A program made the translations under genes and the position numbers. The notes below the pieces were generated by a model, which made no database searches, had not been told where the DNA came from, and was given only the letters and a program-made list of their open reading frames with translations. A stretch of 64,000 nt of DNA, taken from Isoetes taiwanensis (Eukaryota > Streptophyta > Lycopodiopsida > Isoetales > Isoetaceae). The stretch is from contig JAJEKV010000071.1 of NCBI GenBank assembly GCA_021234155.1, forward strand, positions 1,561,138-1,625,137, read 5' to 3'. Shown here piece after piece: positions 11,400-22,771 of the stretch. The stretch's first letter is position 1. Every line of letters starts with the position of its first letter.

Positions 11400-12119
11400 T
11401 CCTCTCTATCACACATCTTATAACCGCCCAGTTCTCTGATATGCAAACAGGGTCTGATAAGCAAACTATTATGGTGGATTGCCGTAGACATTTTCTGTAT
11501 TAAGACATACGGTCAATTATCGCCACGTTATTTGACTCCATCACTACCAATTCAACACTAACCTTTTTTATAACAATATAAGGAACGAAGACTTCGTAAT
11601 CAGCACCCCCAGTGAAGTTCAATATGATGGCAGGTGCTTCAAGTTTGCTTGACCTGAGTTGGATCAGGGTTTTGAAAGCAGCTTAGAAATATCACAAAAG
11701 TCAAAATGTCGGAATAAATTTAGTATGTCAAAAGATATGCACAAGACTAGTTAAGCTATTTTGTCTGAGATAGCTGCTTAAAATTGTTACTTACTCCAAA
11801 CGGTAGCAGAAGTTGTAAAGTTCTGAGTCACTTGATATAAAAACATGCTGAAGTTGAATTTGAAACTGCAGATCAGAAGTTTTTCTAAGCATCATAGAAC
11901 GTAGCAAAATGACCAAACAAAGCAAATAGTAAATAACTTACATCAGTGGTAAGAACATTATAAATAGCAGAAGGCAAGTAAGTAAGTGATGTGCCAGTAT
12001 CAAAGATGGCCTTAAAATTGGACTGCACGTATCCTTTTCCAACTTGGATTCCTTCAGTGCTAACAAAGTATGCAGTACTGTATTCAAAGGTTGGTCCAAT
12101 TAATAATATGTTTTGGATG
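11400..12119 (-). pseudogene. Pepsin-type (A1) aspartic protease pseudogene, C-terminal exons
   Basis: Minus strand. Exon 12119-11942 encodes a VSTEGIQVGKG.. strand followed by AIFDTGTSLTYLPSAIY, the second catalytic Asp motif (DTGTS) of the A1 family, ending at a GTAAGT donor. A further exon ending at 11563 encodes APAIILNFTGGADYEVFVP, the usual strand after the active-site loop. Around 11400-11460 a segment reads LGGYKMCDREDWNL, matching the family's GY..V.DRE..LGW C-terminus, with changed frame. The N-terminal half with the first Asp is not seen. Plant homologues are secreted or membrane-anchored proteases. The incomplete structure and frame problems support a pseudogene; the order of exons is correct for the minus strand. 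Confidence 0.72.
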
Positions 12120-12353
12120 CTGCAATTGTTGGATGAAGTTAATTCCTAATTGTGAAAAGAGAAATGCCTACCTGCTAACAATTGCTGTTGTCTTTTGTCC
12201 AGGGATTCCTGTATCCCCAAAGAGGATTCTTCATTTCGTATCCTCATTACTAAAGAACATTGTTGTTTAGTCTTCTTTTATGTTTCTCTTTTGCATTTCC
12301 ATGCTGTTACATACAGCTGGAATTGTTGAACTCAGGCATACGATTAATGGATT

Positions 12354-12442
12354 TTGGGTTGCCCCTAGGGGGGCAAACCCTCGTTTATGTGGGTATGTGG
12401 GCATATTCAGGTATATGCTGGCATATACCTAGCATATGCTGA
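12354..12442. repeat. Dispersed repeat with 'gggttgcccc' palindromic head, copy 1
   Basis: The sequence starts with a G/C palindrome (ttgcccctaggggggcaa) and continues with 'gtgggcatattc.ggtatatgctggcatat'. Related copies occur at 15763-15860 and 17250-17335. The function is unknown; it may be the end of a transposon family. Confidence 0.55.
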
Positions 12443-12889
12443 TGACTGCTAAAAACTGGCTGCTGCCTGTAAATGCTCGGTCATCCAGCCCCACAGGCGT
12501 GGCTATGTCGGCAAATCGAAGCTCCAATCTGATGGAAATGCAGCGAAATAATGTAGGATTCGCTCCATAGCAGCATAGGATCTGGACCCTCAGGATCGAC
12601 CATGAAAGAATAGCTTTGCAAACATTTGGGATTTGGCTCTTGGTCCATTTGTAGATGAATTAGTTATACCAGATGCACGGCATAGTTTTGCTTGTTGGAG
12701 GTGATTGGATTATTGCAGCTACCCTCAGCGACAGCTTCTTTCTTGCATTATCCAGTGGATGCATCATCTTATATACTCTTAGTATCAATGAGGCAATCCC
12801 CTTGGCTATGGAGGTTCTCAAGAAATTCAGCTGCCACACAATTCCTTTAAGAACCTTATTTGAAGATGTCATGTTCTTTGCATGAAAGT

Positions 12890-15362
12890 CCTAGTTACAT
12901 CTTCAGTATATATGATCGGATCATTCATTCTTGTGTTGTATATGGGACACCTTTATTTATGGTTAATGATTGTGGTTATTTAATTTCTTATGGTACGAGA
13001 GCTGTTTACCCTTGCTAGAGGATCTCAAGAAAAGAGACACCAGAAGCAATTGCCAGCTTTTAGTATGCTCAACTGGTATAGGCTCAATTATCCTATTCTT
13101 ATTTTGCTATAATTATGACATCTAGTTCTTCTCCCTTGATTTGCAATTTCTCTTATTTACAGGCATTTTTTTGTGACGGCAATGGTGTATGTTTATGGAC
13201 GATTTTTAAGCAAACAGTTTGTAACCACAATACAGTCTGACAAATTCCTCCTTAAGCTGTTCAGTGGATTTATTAGTAGATTTATCAGTTACCACATGCT
13301 ATTAGTTATTCCCTCTACACCGCAGGCAAGTTCTTGATAAGACTATTATCTTCTCTCTAAAACATATCAACAAAAAAGACATACACACAATCAATAAGGC
13401 AGCATATGTTGATTATGTATGCCATGTTCTACAGGTTTTGTATGGTTCATTCTTTCTCTCAAGAAGGGCCTCTATCAATATCGGTTTGGACAATTTGCAT
13501 GGGACGATATGATACTCTTTGTTGTCTTTACAGTCATCTTTTATTGTTGCAAATATTTTCGAGGGCATCATATGGTAATGCATTTTCAGTATCACCGTGA
13601 TAGATTAGGTTTTGTACTTTCTCCGAAGTTTACGACAAAAAGCAAGTTGGTTCTTTGTGCACTACAACTGCAGACCGTTGATTTGCTTCTTGTTATTCTT
13701 GACGGAAAGTGCTTGTAATTTGTCAAATGTGAAAGTTGTGTCATCTGCAGAGCACTTGTAGTACTTATAAAGTTAACATGATGGGGTTTACTCGGGTTTC
13801 TATTGCCATTATCATTGATTGTTATCAATGATATTGCGGCGACTTTTTGGATTCTTTTTGAAAGACGCCACTAATAAAGCTATCGCCAAAGAAAACATGG
13901 GAAGGTTTCATTGAGCTTCGTCACCACTTGTCATATATCTGCTTTTTGTGGTTGGTGGCATACTTTTTGCTTTTTTTTCCTTTCACTGCCTACAACTTTT
14001 GGTGTTGATTTTTTGCTTGGTCTTTGTAGCTGGCTAGGTTGATGGGAAGCTCTCCTTGGCTAACTTGTCCACGAAAGGTATCTACATTCTACTTATTGTG
14101 AGGTCTGAATCTACTGATGCTGTCGTAGAAAATGTCTTAAATTGAGCAAGGGTACACGGTTTTGTATTGCATAAACTGAGCATGAAAAAGCACCATAACT
14201 TTGTATGCTACCCCAACATGCAAACAAGTACCTTTGGTCTTTCCATTCGAAAATGTTTGTAGATCTGTTTCTTTTATTTAATCTCTGCAGTGCTTCTAAA
14301 AATCCCATAATTTTTCTAACAAATGCTATAAAGTAAATATGTGCAAGTTGTGTGCGTGAATTTCCATCTTTTTCTAAGATTCAACAAAAAAATGGTTGCA
14401 TGCAGGACTTGACTGTAGGATGGCTGCATTGTGCCTCTGGAGTGCTCTTTAAACCAAAGGAGTTTCCATTGCCAGGATGGATGTCCTTAATGGTAAGTAG
14501 ATTCAAGTGTTCCATGGATCTTAACCATACATACAGCTTAATTGCTAGTTAGAGCAATGTTTCAATATGCTCCTCTATGTAGCTGGTTAACATGCCATAG
14601 GGTGCATTTTACCTGCTTCACATTTTCCAAACTTTAATTTTGATGCAGTTCCCCAAGAGCGTGAATATATTGCCTGTCCAGTGGCACGCACTAGCGTTTG
14701 GTCACTTATTGCACCGTTTGGTGGCTTCTTTGCCAGTGGCTTCAAACGTGCATTTAAAATTAAGGTCTGACTTCTTTTTAATATCAGATGTTGCGCATTT
14801 TACCACTGTATATGATTAATATGATTTTTGGCATTGACATCCTCAGAATTTTGGAGACAGCATTCCAGGCCATGGGGGTATTACTGATCAAATGGACTGT
14901 CAGGTTCATTTTGTGCAATTTGCTTTTTATTTCTAAAAAGCTTTTGGTTTAGATATACATGTCAGGATGAAGCACAAAAAGTTGGATGCTTAGAGTGTGT
15001 TTGATAGGATGAAGAGTCCTGGTTAATTCAGTTTCTTCAAATTCGAACCAACTTATATAAATACAATTTGTGATTGCTTTCTTCAAATTTAAACTATGAT
15101 CAAAATTTGTGCAGATGGTCATGGCTGTATTTTCTGATATATATTACCAGTCCTTTATTATTCTGTGGAAGTCTTCATGGAGCAGGTAAGTTCCAAACCT
15201 CGCAGAGTATGCTGGTAGTCTAAAATGGATAATATTTCCCTGTTGAATGTCCAGATCTTAGCATATCTGTCAGTGGAGGAGCAGATGAGCCTTTATACTA
15301 GCCTTGGAGAAGCGTTGCAAAATATGGCTCAAGCAAAAGGGCTAGAGTATGAAACGAAATGA
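12890..15362 (+). pseudogene. CDS: CDP-diacylglycerol synthase pseudogene, nearly complete intron-bearing copy
   Basis: The intact enzyme (EC 2.7.7.41) makes CDP-diacylglycerol from phosphatidate and CTP in a multi-spanning membrane protein. Exons recognised: about 12890-13075 (MGHLYLWLMI.., MVRELFTLAR), 13163 to about 13328 (FFVTAMVYVYGRFLS), 13435-13574 ([13 protein letters not shown].., VANIFEGII), about 13795-13920 (LIVINDIAA.., PLIKLSPKKTWEGFIE), 14406-14492 (DLTVGWLHC..LFKP), 14649-14764 (ILPVQWHALAFG.., IAPFGGFFASGFKRAFKIK), 14847-14903 ([19 protein letters not shown]), 15115-15185 (MVMAVFSDIYYQSF), 15255-15362 (LSVEEQMSLY.., stop TGA). Breaks: an in-frame TAA near 12976, frame changes near 13535, 13855 and 14700, and an acceptor that reads CG instead of AG near 13793. 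The signature motif also shows Asn for the usual Asp before FGDS and Gln for Arg after TD. Order and spacing are those of a normal gene. Confidence 0.9.
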
Positions 15363-15762
15363 AAGATATTCTGATATCTTGGGGAACAAATTCCGTCTCC
15401 ATTCAGGGTCTAGGCCAAAAAACAATTGAGAACTGATATCCTGTTGCAGAGTTATGACAGAAAAATGTAAAATAGTAACAAAAGTTTCATGTATAGTCTA
15501 ATACTAATGAGTGCATGACTTTGTTTTTTAAGAACATACTAATCTTCTATACACTAGGACTACGAATCTGCATGGTGGAATTTTTTCTTTAAACAGCCAG
15601 GCTAAAAAACAAAAAACTTGAAGATTCTCTTTGCAAGCGTAGTATGGTAGCAATAAGCAATAATATTAATGAAATTGTTTTCAAATGTAAATAATCCCTT
15701 TTGTCGCAAAATAGTTCTGAGTTAAATGTGTTTCTAATAAATATGGCATTTGAAGGTTCTTT

Positions 15763-15860
15763 TTGGATTGCCCCTGTTAAGGGGGCAATTCGTTAGGGGG
15801 AGGGTTGGTTTTGGCATATTCTGGCATATCAGGGGTATATCTGATAATCTGACGGCCGTC
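15763..15860. repeat. Dispersed repeat, copy 2 (palindromic head)
   Basis: This copy starts ttgcccctgttaagggggcaa, a near-perfect inverted repeat, followed by the 'ggcatattctggcatatcaggggtatat' body also seen at 12354 and 17250. It begins about 400 bases after the CDP-diacylglycerol synthase pseudogene ends. Confidence 0.5.
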
Positions 15861-17249
15861 ATTACTGATTGTTTTTCCGGCGGTGAAAAACTTTTTGGTT
15901 TTTTTGCGTATGAATATACGCTAAGGTTTTCCGTGTTTTGGACGCCAAATTATTTTTCCGGCGATCGGAAACTCGTTTTTTTTTGTGAAAAACTATTGGT
16001 TTTTTTAACCTTTGGGCTAGAGATTCCTTTTTTTAGAATTTATCTTTGGGTTTTTTATTTTTAAAACAAACTATTTTTTTATTGGAATGTATTTATAGAA
16101 AAGGACTTGTAATCCCTTCACGTTTTCTAGATTGAACTTTATTAGTTCTTCTCTAGTAAAAGTGGCCAATGAAGTAGAGCAAAACATTAATTTTTTTGTC
16201 CGTCCTGTCACTGTTTCTTCTTCTCGAAAAATACTCCCCTTCGATCCTGCTCCTTTGGGTTGTGAAAAGCTGCTTGAAGATCAGGATCGTATTCATTATT
16301 CTAGGGACTTTTGAAGGACCCCGCTTGGGTTGAGTTTTCCGAAGTCTCGGGTTTACTTTTATTAAGCCCAAATTTCTCTTTTGCATAATTTCCAAATTAT
16401 CATCAAGTTAGGATGTGCACGTTGTTTCATCATTGGTTAGCGATCTATTAGACCCGTGAATGCATCAGCTTAGCAAGTTATTGAGATGCTTTAGTAAATG
16501 AATGTAAACTGCATCTATCCGCAAAAATAAGATGTTGAGAAAGTTATAGCTATCAGATGAACAGACAAAATTTCTATGGAAAGGAAGAAGACCATCTAGG
16601 GATCGTAATGGCATCTTCTCATATTGGTTACATAATTCAGTGTGAATCTGACAAGAAGTAAGTTCCTTGTCTTCTTATAGCTTCAGAAAATCTACCGGGG
16701 TAGAGAATTACGTTTGATTGTTGCCTTATTTTCAAAATTGTAAGTTACCATAATGTGCTAGGGAACCGCCTGGTTGGAGGGGTTTTCTGCCTGGAACCTC
16801 GAGGACCAAGCGGCTCCCTCATGTAAGCCACCGGCAGTCAAACATTTCGGCAACAAAAAAAGATATTTTTTTCTTTATTTTACTTTTCTCCTTTTCGACC
16901 TTAGCTATGGCGAGCTTCCAGAGTTTCGGAGACGGCGATCTTTAGCGTCGACGAGGCGCTTCCTTCTAAGCTATGTTTCCTGAGCTGGTCCAAAGTTAAA
17001 ACATAGAAATTCCACCGGACCCCCTGCATCAATACTCATATATGGTTATCTTTCCCTTGGGGGGAGAGAGAGTGATCTTCATTTAGCTATGGAGACAGGG
17101 ATTCTTGGTATGTGCATTGCATAGATCTTGCATTTCGAGTCTGGAATCATTGGGTTTTACTTTTTCTTGCGAGGTTTGTAGTCAGGCTATGAATTATGAA
17201 TTATGAATTGGGCATGGAAATAGCATTCCACTGATATGTTTGAGTCCAG

Positions 17250-17335
17250 TTCTTTGGGTTGCCCCTAAGGAGAAAACCCTCATCCATGTGGGTTTGTGGC
17301 ATATTCCAAGTATATGTCAGTATATGCTCGAAAAC
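17250..17335. repeat. Dispersed repeat, copy 3
   Basis: 'tttgggttgcccctaaggag' followed by 'catccatgtgggtttgtggcatattcc' and 'tatatgctcg'. The head palindrome is decayed here compared with the copies at 12354 and 15763. Confidence 0.45.
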
Positions 17336-18518
17336 ATGACTTTGAAGTGTGATTTAAGCCATTTCACTCTCGGGTCACGGAGGGCAACCCTCCGTGCGCA
17401 GCACCTTGTTTTCCTTTGTTTTTGTGTGCATGCTTTGAATCAGTATATAGTAAAATCACGAGTCAATAACCATGGAATGGTAAGCGCCTTGCTAGAGTAT
17501 GAGCCTAGCCCGCTAGTTACTTTTTTATCTATTTACTACCATAAAATCACATGGTAAGCGCCTTGCTAGAGTATGAGCCTAGCCCGCTGGTTACTTTTGG
17601 CATGTATGCAGAAGTAGATACCAAAGCATTGACCACAACAAAAAACCAAAAGTTGGTTTTAATTTGGCTCTTCTGTCCTCTCCATAGGTTGTGGAGCATG
17701 AACAACTACCTTGATTGATAGAACATGAAAACAGATGCCTTGATGGCAGTTTTGTTTGGGCACATCACCTGTTGTAATAAGGTAGCTCATTGGCTTTGAT
17801 CGTATGGCAATAACACGAGTGCAAATTTTTTGCTGATGCAGCTTTGTTGATTATAGTTTTCTGTGGCTACAATATAACAATTGGGTTGCATTTGCAATTT
17901 GATGCAGCCACGTCCACTGCACCAATAATCTGGAATCATGTTTGGGTACCAGACAAACAGGGAAGGCTGTCCCAAACAACTTACCTTTGTTTGCTTGTTG
18001 GTCGGGTCAAACAGCTGATTCTGTTCCAAACAGCTTACCTTTATACATTTATTTTGTATATATGTCTTATCATTTTTTATTCAGTAAAGGTCATTTACAT
18101 GCTGGATGGCAGGAAATCGCCCCGCTGCAATCTATCCACATATTTTAATGAGTCCTATACATATATCCAAACATTTTAGTTATTGCCCCACTGCATATAT
18201 CCATACAAATTAGTTAGCATTCCACTACAAATATCCACACTTTTTAGTTACATTTTAGCATTGAAATAATGTTGCACAGCATGTTAAATCACTTAAAAAT
18301 CTACAACGCTACAAGATGTATATATGAAAATTTGGTAGAGAATTGCCTAAAAACTTCTAATGGATCCTTGTATCAAACTATGAGTTCGAACAACGATGAA
18401 AAACATGGCTATAATAATCACGATTGGACCACACTCAAAATCTTGCTATTCCTTAACATTACCAACAACACATGTTTTACCTTGCTAGAGCCTTCTGGTG
18501 TGCTTTTTGCTAGTTTTT

Positions 18519-20887
18519 TTTTTTTTATTATTATTATTATTAAATGTATGTAATTATTACATGATAAAACATGGTGGCTTTAAAACATCATTGGAAAGAT
18601 GATTTGGCTTAATGGTGAAACATGGGAATGCAGATTATTAAAACTCCTTACTGGGGTAAACCTTGAAAGAGTATTGTTAGTTGATGGAATACAAGGAAGA
18701 TACCCTAAAGGGATATGGCATACGGATTTATTGTTAGTTGATGGAATACAGGGAAGATACCCTAAAGGGATATGACATAAGGATTTATTGTCACATTGGG
18801 GTAGCTATTTGTTTGCAAAAAATTAACCTAAATTGCTTACGTTGGAAGTTAGGGCAAAAAATTATACAGGTTTCCGGCGAGCAGACTATGGAAATCCGGC
18901 CAGAGAAAAGCTCTGGCCACGACACTACCATTTCTAAAAAGGCATGCAAAGAAAAGGTAGGTACTACTTCTTGTTGTAAATGCCAGAAGCGTGCTTTCAT
19001 CTAGTGCTTTCATCTAAATCGCTTCCAGCCTAAGGACTGTCGGTAAATCCAAAAGAGTATATAGATACAGATCTGGATCATGTAGACGGCTTAATCCATT
19101 GTGCGTTGGGTTTATCAAACTGCAAAAATTCTATTCATGAGCAGAGAGATGGGTAGAAAGAAGGGAGACCTGAATTTCGCCACCAGAAAGAGGCTTGCTC
19201 AGGAGAAGTTGAATACTAGCTGCAAGAAAAATCTGTTTCAATATCATAAGATAGCAAAAGTCTCTGGGCCAATATCTAGCTCTGGTGCTATTGAGAGCAA
19301 TGTGAAGACACAAGATGGGCTGATTAATGAAGAAGCTGAAGTGCCTGCTGGGGGTAAGAAGGTAAATGCCACAACCAGCACAAAAGAAGACATGGACAAA
19401 GGTCTATCAATGACCAAAGCAATGGGATCTACAAGCCTAAAGCATGCTGCTGACGAATTTCATGGCAAATCCAGTGGAATGGAGCACACTACTCAGGTTT
19501 GAATAGAGTAATCATTCTTTTTGAGCAAAATATACATGAATTTAGCTAAGATAACATGCAGGAACAGAATATGCTAGAGCTTAGCTTGTTTTAAGCTAAA
19601 GTTGCATAAGGGATAGATCCATATAATCTTTATTACATAATGGCCAGGAGCAGTTTAATTTGTTTTAACAGATATACAAGATGCAATGACTTGAGGCTTA
19701 AATTTTAGGCTGTAAGCATACGAAATAGGTTGTAGCAAGGTCTGTTCTAAATTGAATGTATGCTGGAATTGCCTCTCCACTTAAAGTTAATATAAATCAG
19801 GAATTTACAGAGCCACTGTGTCAATGCATAGGAATATAGCCTGATACGGTTTATATTTCAGCATGATTTAAGTTAAATCCTTAAAATATAATGGCTAGGA
19901 TGTTCCTAAGGATGTTTTTTTCTGGAATTTGAGATGCACTCCTGAATCATATGGTCTAGGCTAGAAAGCAATGTGAAATAAGACTTGTAATGTTTGTTAA
20001 GGTATAAATAAACCGAAATGGCTCTCCCACTGTATAATGTATAAATCAGGGCATCTGCATAATGTTAAAGTATTTTAGAGGATTATAAGCTGAATAGCTT
20101 ACTGCAATAAAAAGATGTAAGAAATATGAAATAAGATCTGATGCTTATATAGACTTAGGAATGAGATAGGCAAGGCAAATTTATGTTTATTGGGTTATAA
20201 GATAGATAGATAGATAGATATGTTCAGCATATAATTAAACTGGATTCTACTGGTAATCTGGATGTATGGCAGATCTGATCACCTGTTAAAAGCATTTGGC
20301 TAAAACATAGTTGAGTTATGAATATAACTATTGTTGTGTTGCTTAGAACAGCAGTAGACATTTGTGAAATGTTTCTAACAGTCTTTGCTGCTTAAATGTC
20401 CTTACCCCATGATAGATTTGTGAAACAAGCAGGGTGAAGGGGCATAAACCTAAAAAGTCCCATGACACCTGCTACCCTCAGCATGGCAACCATATTAATG
20501 CTTGTTTTTGTTGTTTTGGGTGCAGGTAACAGGACTTTTTACTCCCTGTATTGTTTTGTTCAAAAGATGGAAGATAAGCAATGAGCGTGAATTCTTTTTG
20601 GTTTATTGGTCTTGAAGACTCGAGCATACAAAAGGAGGATAAATATGGTTATCTGTCTTATATTGTTGAAAGAAAATACTTCTTACAGATCTGAAATTCC
20701 TGGATTTTACATGTTCTAATGTTTCTTCAAGTAAAGTATTGTTCAGTTATTTCGTAGTAACCAGATCTTGGCCTTGTGTTTAAAATCACCTATTTAAATA
20801 CAAGGACTGCATGTTGAATCGTATTTTAGTTCTTGCATAAGGTCTAAAATAGATTGAAATCTGTCTTGGACAGGTTTAAAGGTTTTT
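18519..20887 (+). repeat. Left copy of 2.3-kb direct repeat (5' part of the retroelement)
   Basis: This is repeated at 24991-27320. It contains the 5' UTR, the first coding exon and most of the following intron. Within it, a unit of about 56 bp (ttgttagttgatggaataca..) is itself duplicated at about 18676 and 18732, and a (gata)n microsatellite at 20205-20220 is shortened in the other copy. The repeat ends inside the intron, at a T-rich stretch. Confidence 0.9.
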
Positions 20888-22546
20888 ATTTTAATTTCAG
20901 TTTTTTGGTTTTACCAATTACCTTGATCATGGTTACAAAATTTATAGGTGTTTGGCTTTGAGCTTTCATTATTGCTTACTATGAGGTTTCTAATTATGAA
21001 CATTTTTATGTTATAGGAAATGAATAAGGGGCATGAGCCAAGTAATGACAATGTCTGGATCAAGGAGCTTTGTGCTTTACAATATGACAAATGTAACATT
21101 GACAGCCCGAATTTTGCTGTTCAAAACATACTAGCGTGTATCAAAGGCAAGGATATCCATTCCTTTATCACATTCAAGGAATGTAACTTATATGATAAGA
21201 GATTATCTCCAGTTGTTTACCTGGGTTTTAATGGTTGGTTCAAGGTATACCAACAGATGAAGATGGTAAATTTTGAATTTACTAAGGCTAAAGATATTAT
21301 TGTTGCTGTTTATTCTGATATGAGCAGTGTTTTATATGAACGGACCTGCTTGGAAGATTTACAGGCCAGTAAATTTGTGCTGGGGCTTTCAGCTCTGGAG
21401 GCAGCCAATGATATAATTCCCTCATTTGATAACAAAAGGGATGAGATTACTACTCCTGTGCAAAGTAATGATGATTTTCAGGGTTGTCTGTTTTCTGAAG
21501 CCGATCTTGCAGAGGATGGAGCTCAAAGTACTGAAAAAGACACTATTGGAGATACCAGTATGGAGGAAGAAGTTCCTAACCTCACCCTGAGCAACTCTGC
21601 ATGCTACCATGTTCTTATTGAACAAACTGTTGAAATATATTCAGCGGTCTACTCACATGCCATTTGGACCAGTTTAAATTTTGGAGCCCTCGCTCCTATA
21701 AATGTGGAGACATGGATGGCTTTATCTGGAGTAACAAAAGAGGAAGTGAAATATGCAAAATCTGCTGCAACAAGACTTGAAAAGGTTTTCAGCACTCTTG
21801 ACGTTAATCTACCTTTTAAAATGGATTTCTTTGGTCTAACCTGCCTAAAAGATACAGCTATCCAAGTTGGACAGAAGGGTCACATGGCATTCCCTAATAT
21901 TGATAGGGATGATTTTTACCTCAAGCGCATGTGGAGGACTCATTGTCCCTACTTCAAATGCAAATGTGAGAAGAAGAAAAATAACTGGAGGAGAGATGAT
22001 ATCTGCAAGTGCACAATTGTGTGGCTGGACCAGGGGATCTGGTTTTTAATGAACCACATGCATGAGTTATTTCCAGATTCTTCACCCATTATGAAAATGG
22101 TCACTTTGACCAAATTTTTGAATCAGGAACTAAAACCTGCTGTTATAGCATATATTGGATATCTGGAAGTTAGGAAGATCATGTTGGATATGACCCTAGC
22201 ATATGCTGAAACTCCTGAAAAGAATTTAAAGGCCATGTTTGGCAATAACAAAGTTGCTGACATTGCTGAGAAGATGATCAAGCCTGCTACTTTTATGAAT
22301 ATGCAAAACCCCAACAAGCGCACTGGATTTATGCAGAAAGCTGTTTATACGCCCAAAAATGTTGGTACAAACCATACTATCAAGACTCCTAAGATGCCAC
22401 CTAGAATAACGGTGGATCCAAAGAAAACTGAAATTGGACGCAGTACTACTTTGACTGAAATTGAAAACAATAGTATGGAACAGCCAGTTACCTTTCTGAG
22501 TGATGATCTGCCTGCAAATGAAGAGATTATTGAGGAATCCCAGTAA
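19101..22546 (+). CDS. Retroelement upstream protein of unknown function (two exons)
   Basis: Exon 1 19101-19496 and exon 2 21017-22546, separated by an apparent 1.5-kb intron with donor CAG|GTTTGA and acceptor TTATAG|GAA; both borders are phase 0 and the join gives about 641 codons. Exon 1 is Lys/Arg-rich (MGRKKGDLNFATRKRL.., a possible nucleic-acid-binding start) and then hydrophilic. Exon 2 has a mid-protein acidic stretch (STEKDTIGDTSMEEE), a helical region (VTKEEVKYAKSAATRLEKVF) and a Cys cluster (CPYFKCKCEKKK..DDICKC) at about residues 325-350 of exon 2, which could bind metal, then a basic Pro/Lys/Thr-rich tail. I recognise no known domain. It may play the nucleic-acid-binding role that ORF1 proteins have in other retroelements; that is inference. 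The TAA at 22544-22546 lies exactly where a phase-0 donor is expected (CCCAG|TAATCT lacks one G of a consensus donor), so the protein may once have continued into the reverse transcriptase exon. Confidence 0.6.
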
Positions 22547-22631
22547 TCTTCAATTTTTGATATCTCCCAACTAGGAATGATATTCCTGAAAATGTGCGGA
22601 TATTATATAAACATTGGCCATTTGGCTTGGA

Positions 22632-22735
22632 TTTTATCCATATTAAATAAGAATTATGTTCTATCTTTTGATGAACTGCTATAGAAAGTTCAAATAAGAA
22701 TTATGTTCTATCTTTTGATGAACTGTTATAGAATG
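22632..22735. repeat. 47-bp tandem duplication in retroelement spacer
   Basis: 'aagaattatgttctatcttttgatgaactg.tatagaa' occurs twice in succession between the upstream protein and the reverse transcriptase exon, in the segment I read as an intron remnant. Confidence 0.8.
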
Positions 22736-22771
22736 TTCTTCTACGCACACTAACACCTGCTATTTTTGTAG

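Larger units (their letters stand above)
15363..18518. other. Non-coding stretch with small repeats
   Basis: No gene is recognised. Open frames such as 15750-16064 and 16132-16314 have no motif. 15763-15860 and 17250-17335 are further copies of the repeat described at 12354. An exact-looking direct duplication of about 50 bases (atggtaagcgccttgctaga..) occurs at about 17477 and 17551, period about 74. 17870-18260 is A/T-rich. A T-run with (TTA)n ends the region at 18515-18540, directly before the retroelement repeat. Confidence 0.4.

Noticed and set aside
19440-19480. Hammerhead ribozyme core in the 2.3-kb repeat (ctgacga)
   Set aside because: No GAAA segment and no closing stems were seen at the required spacing, although such ribozymes occur in many Penelope-like elements.
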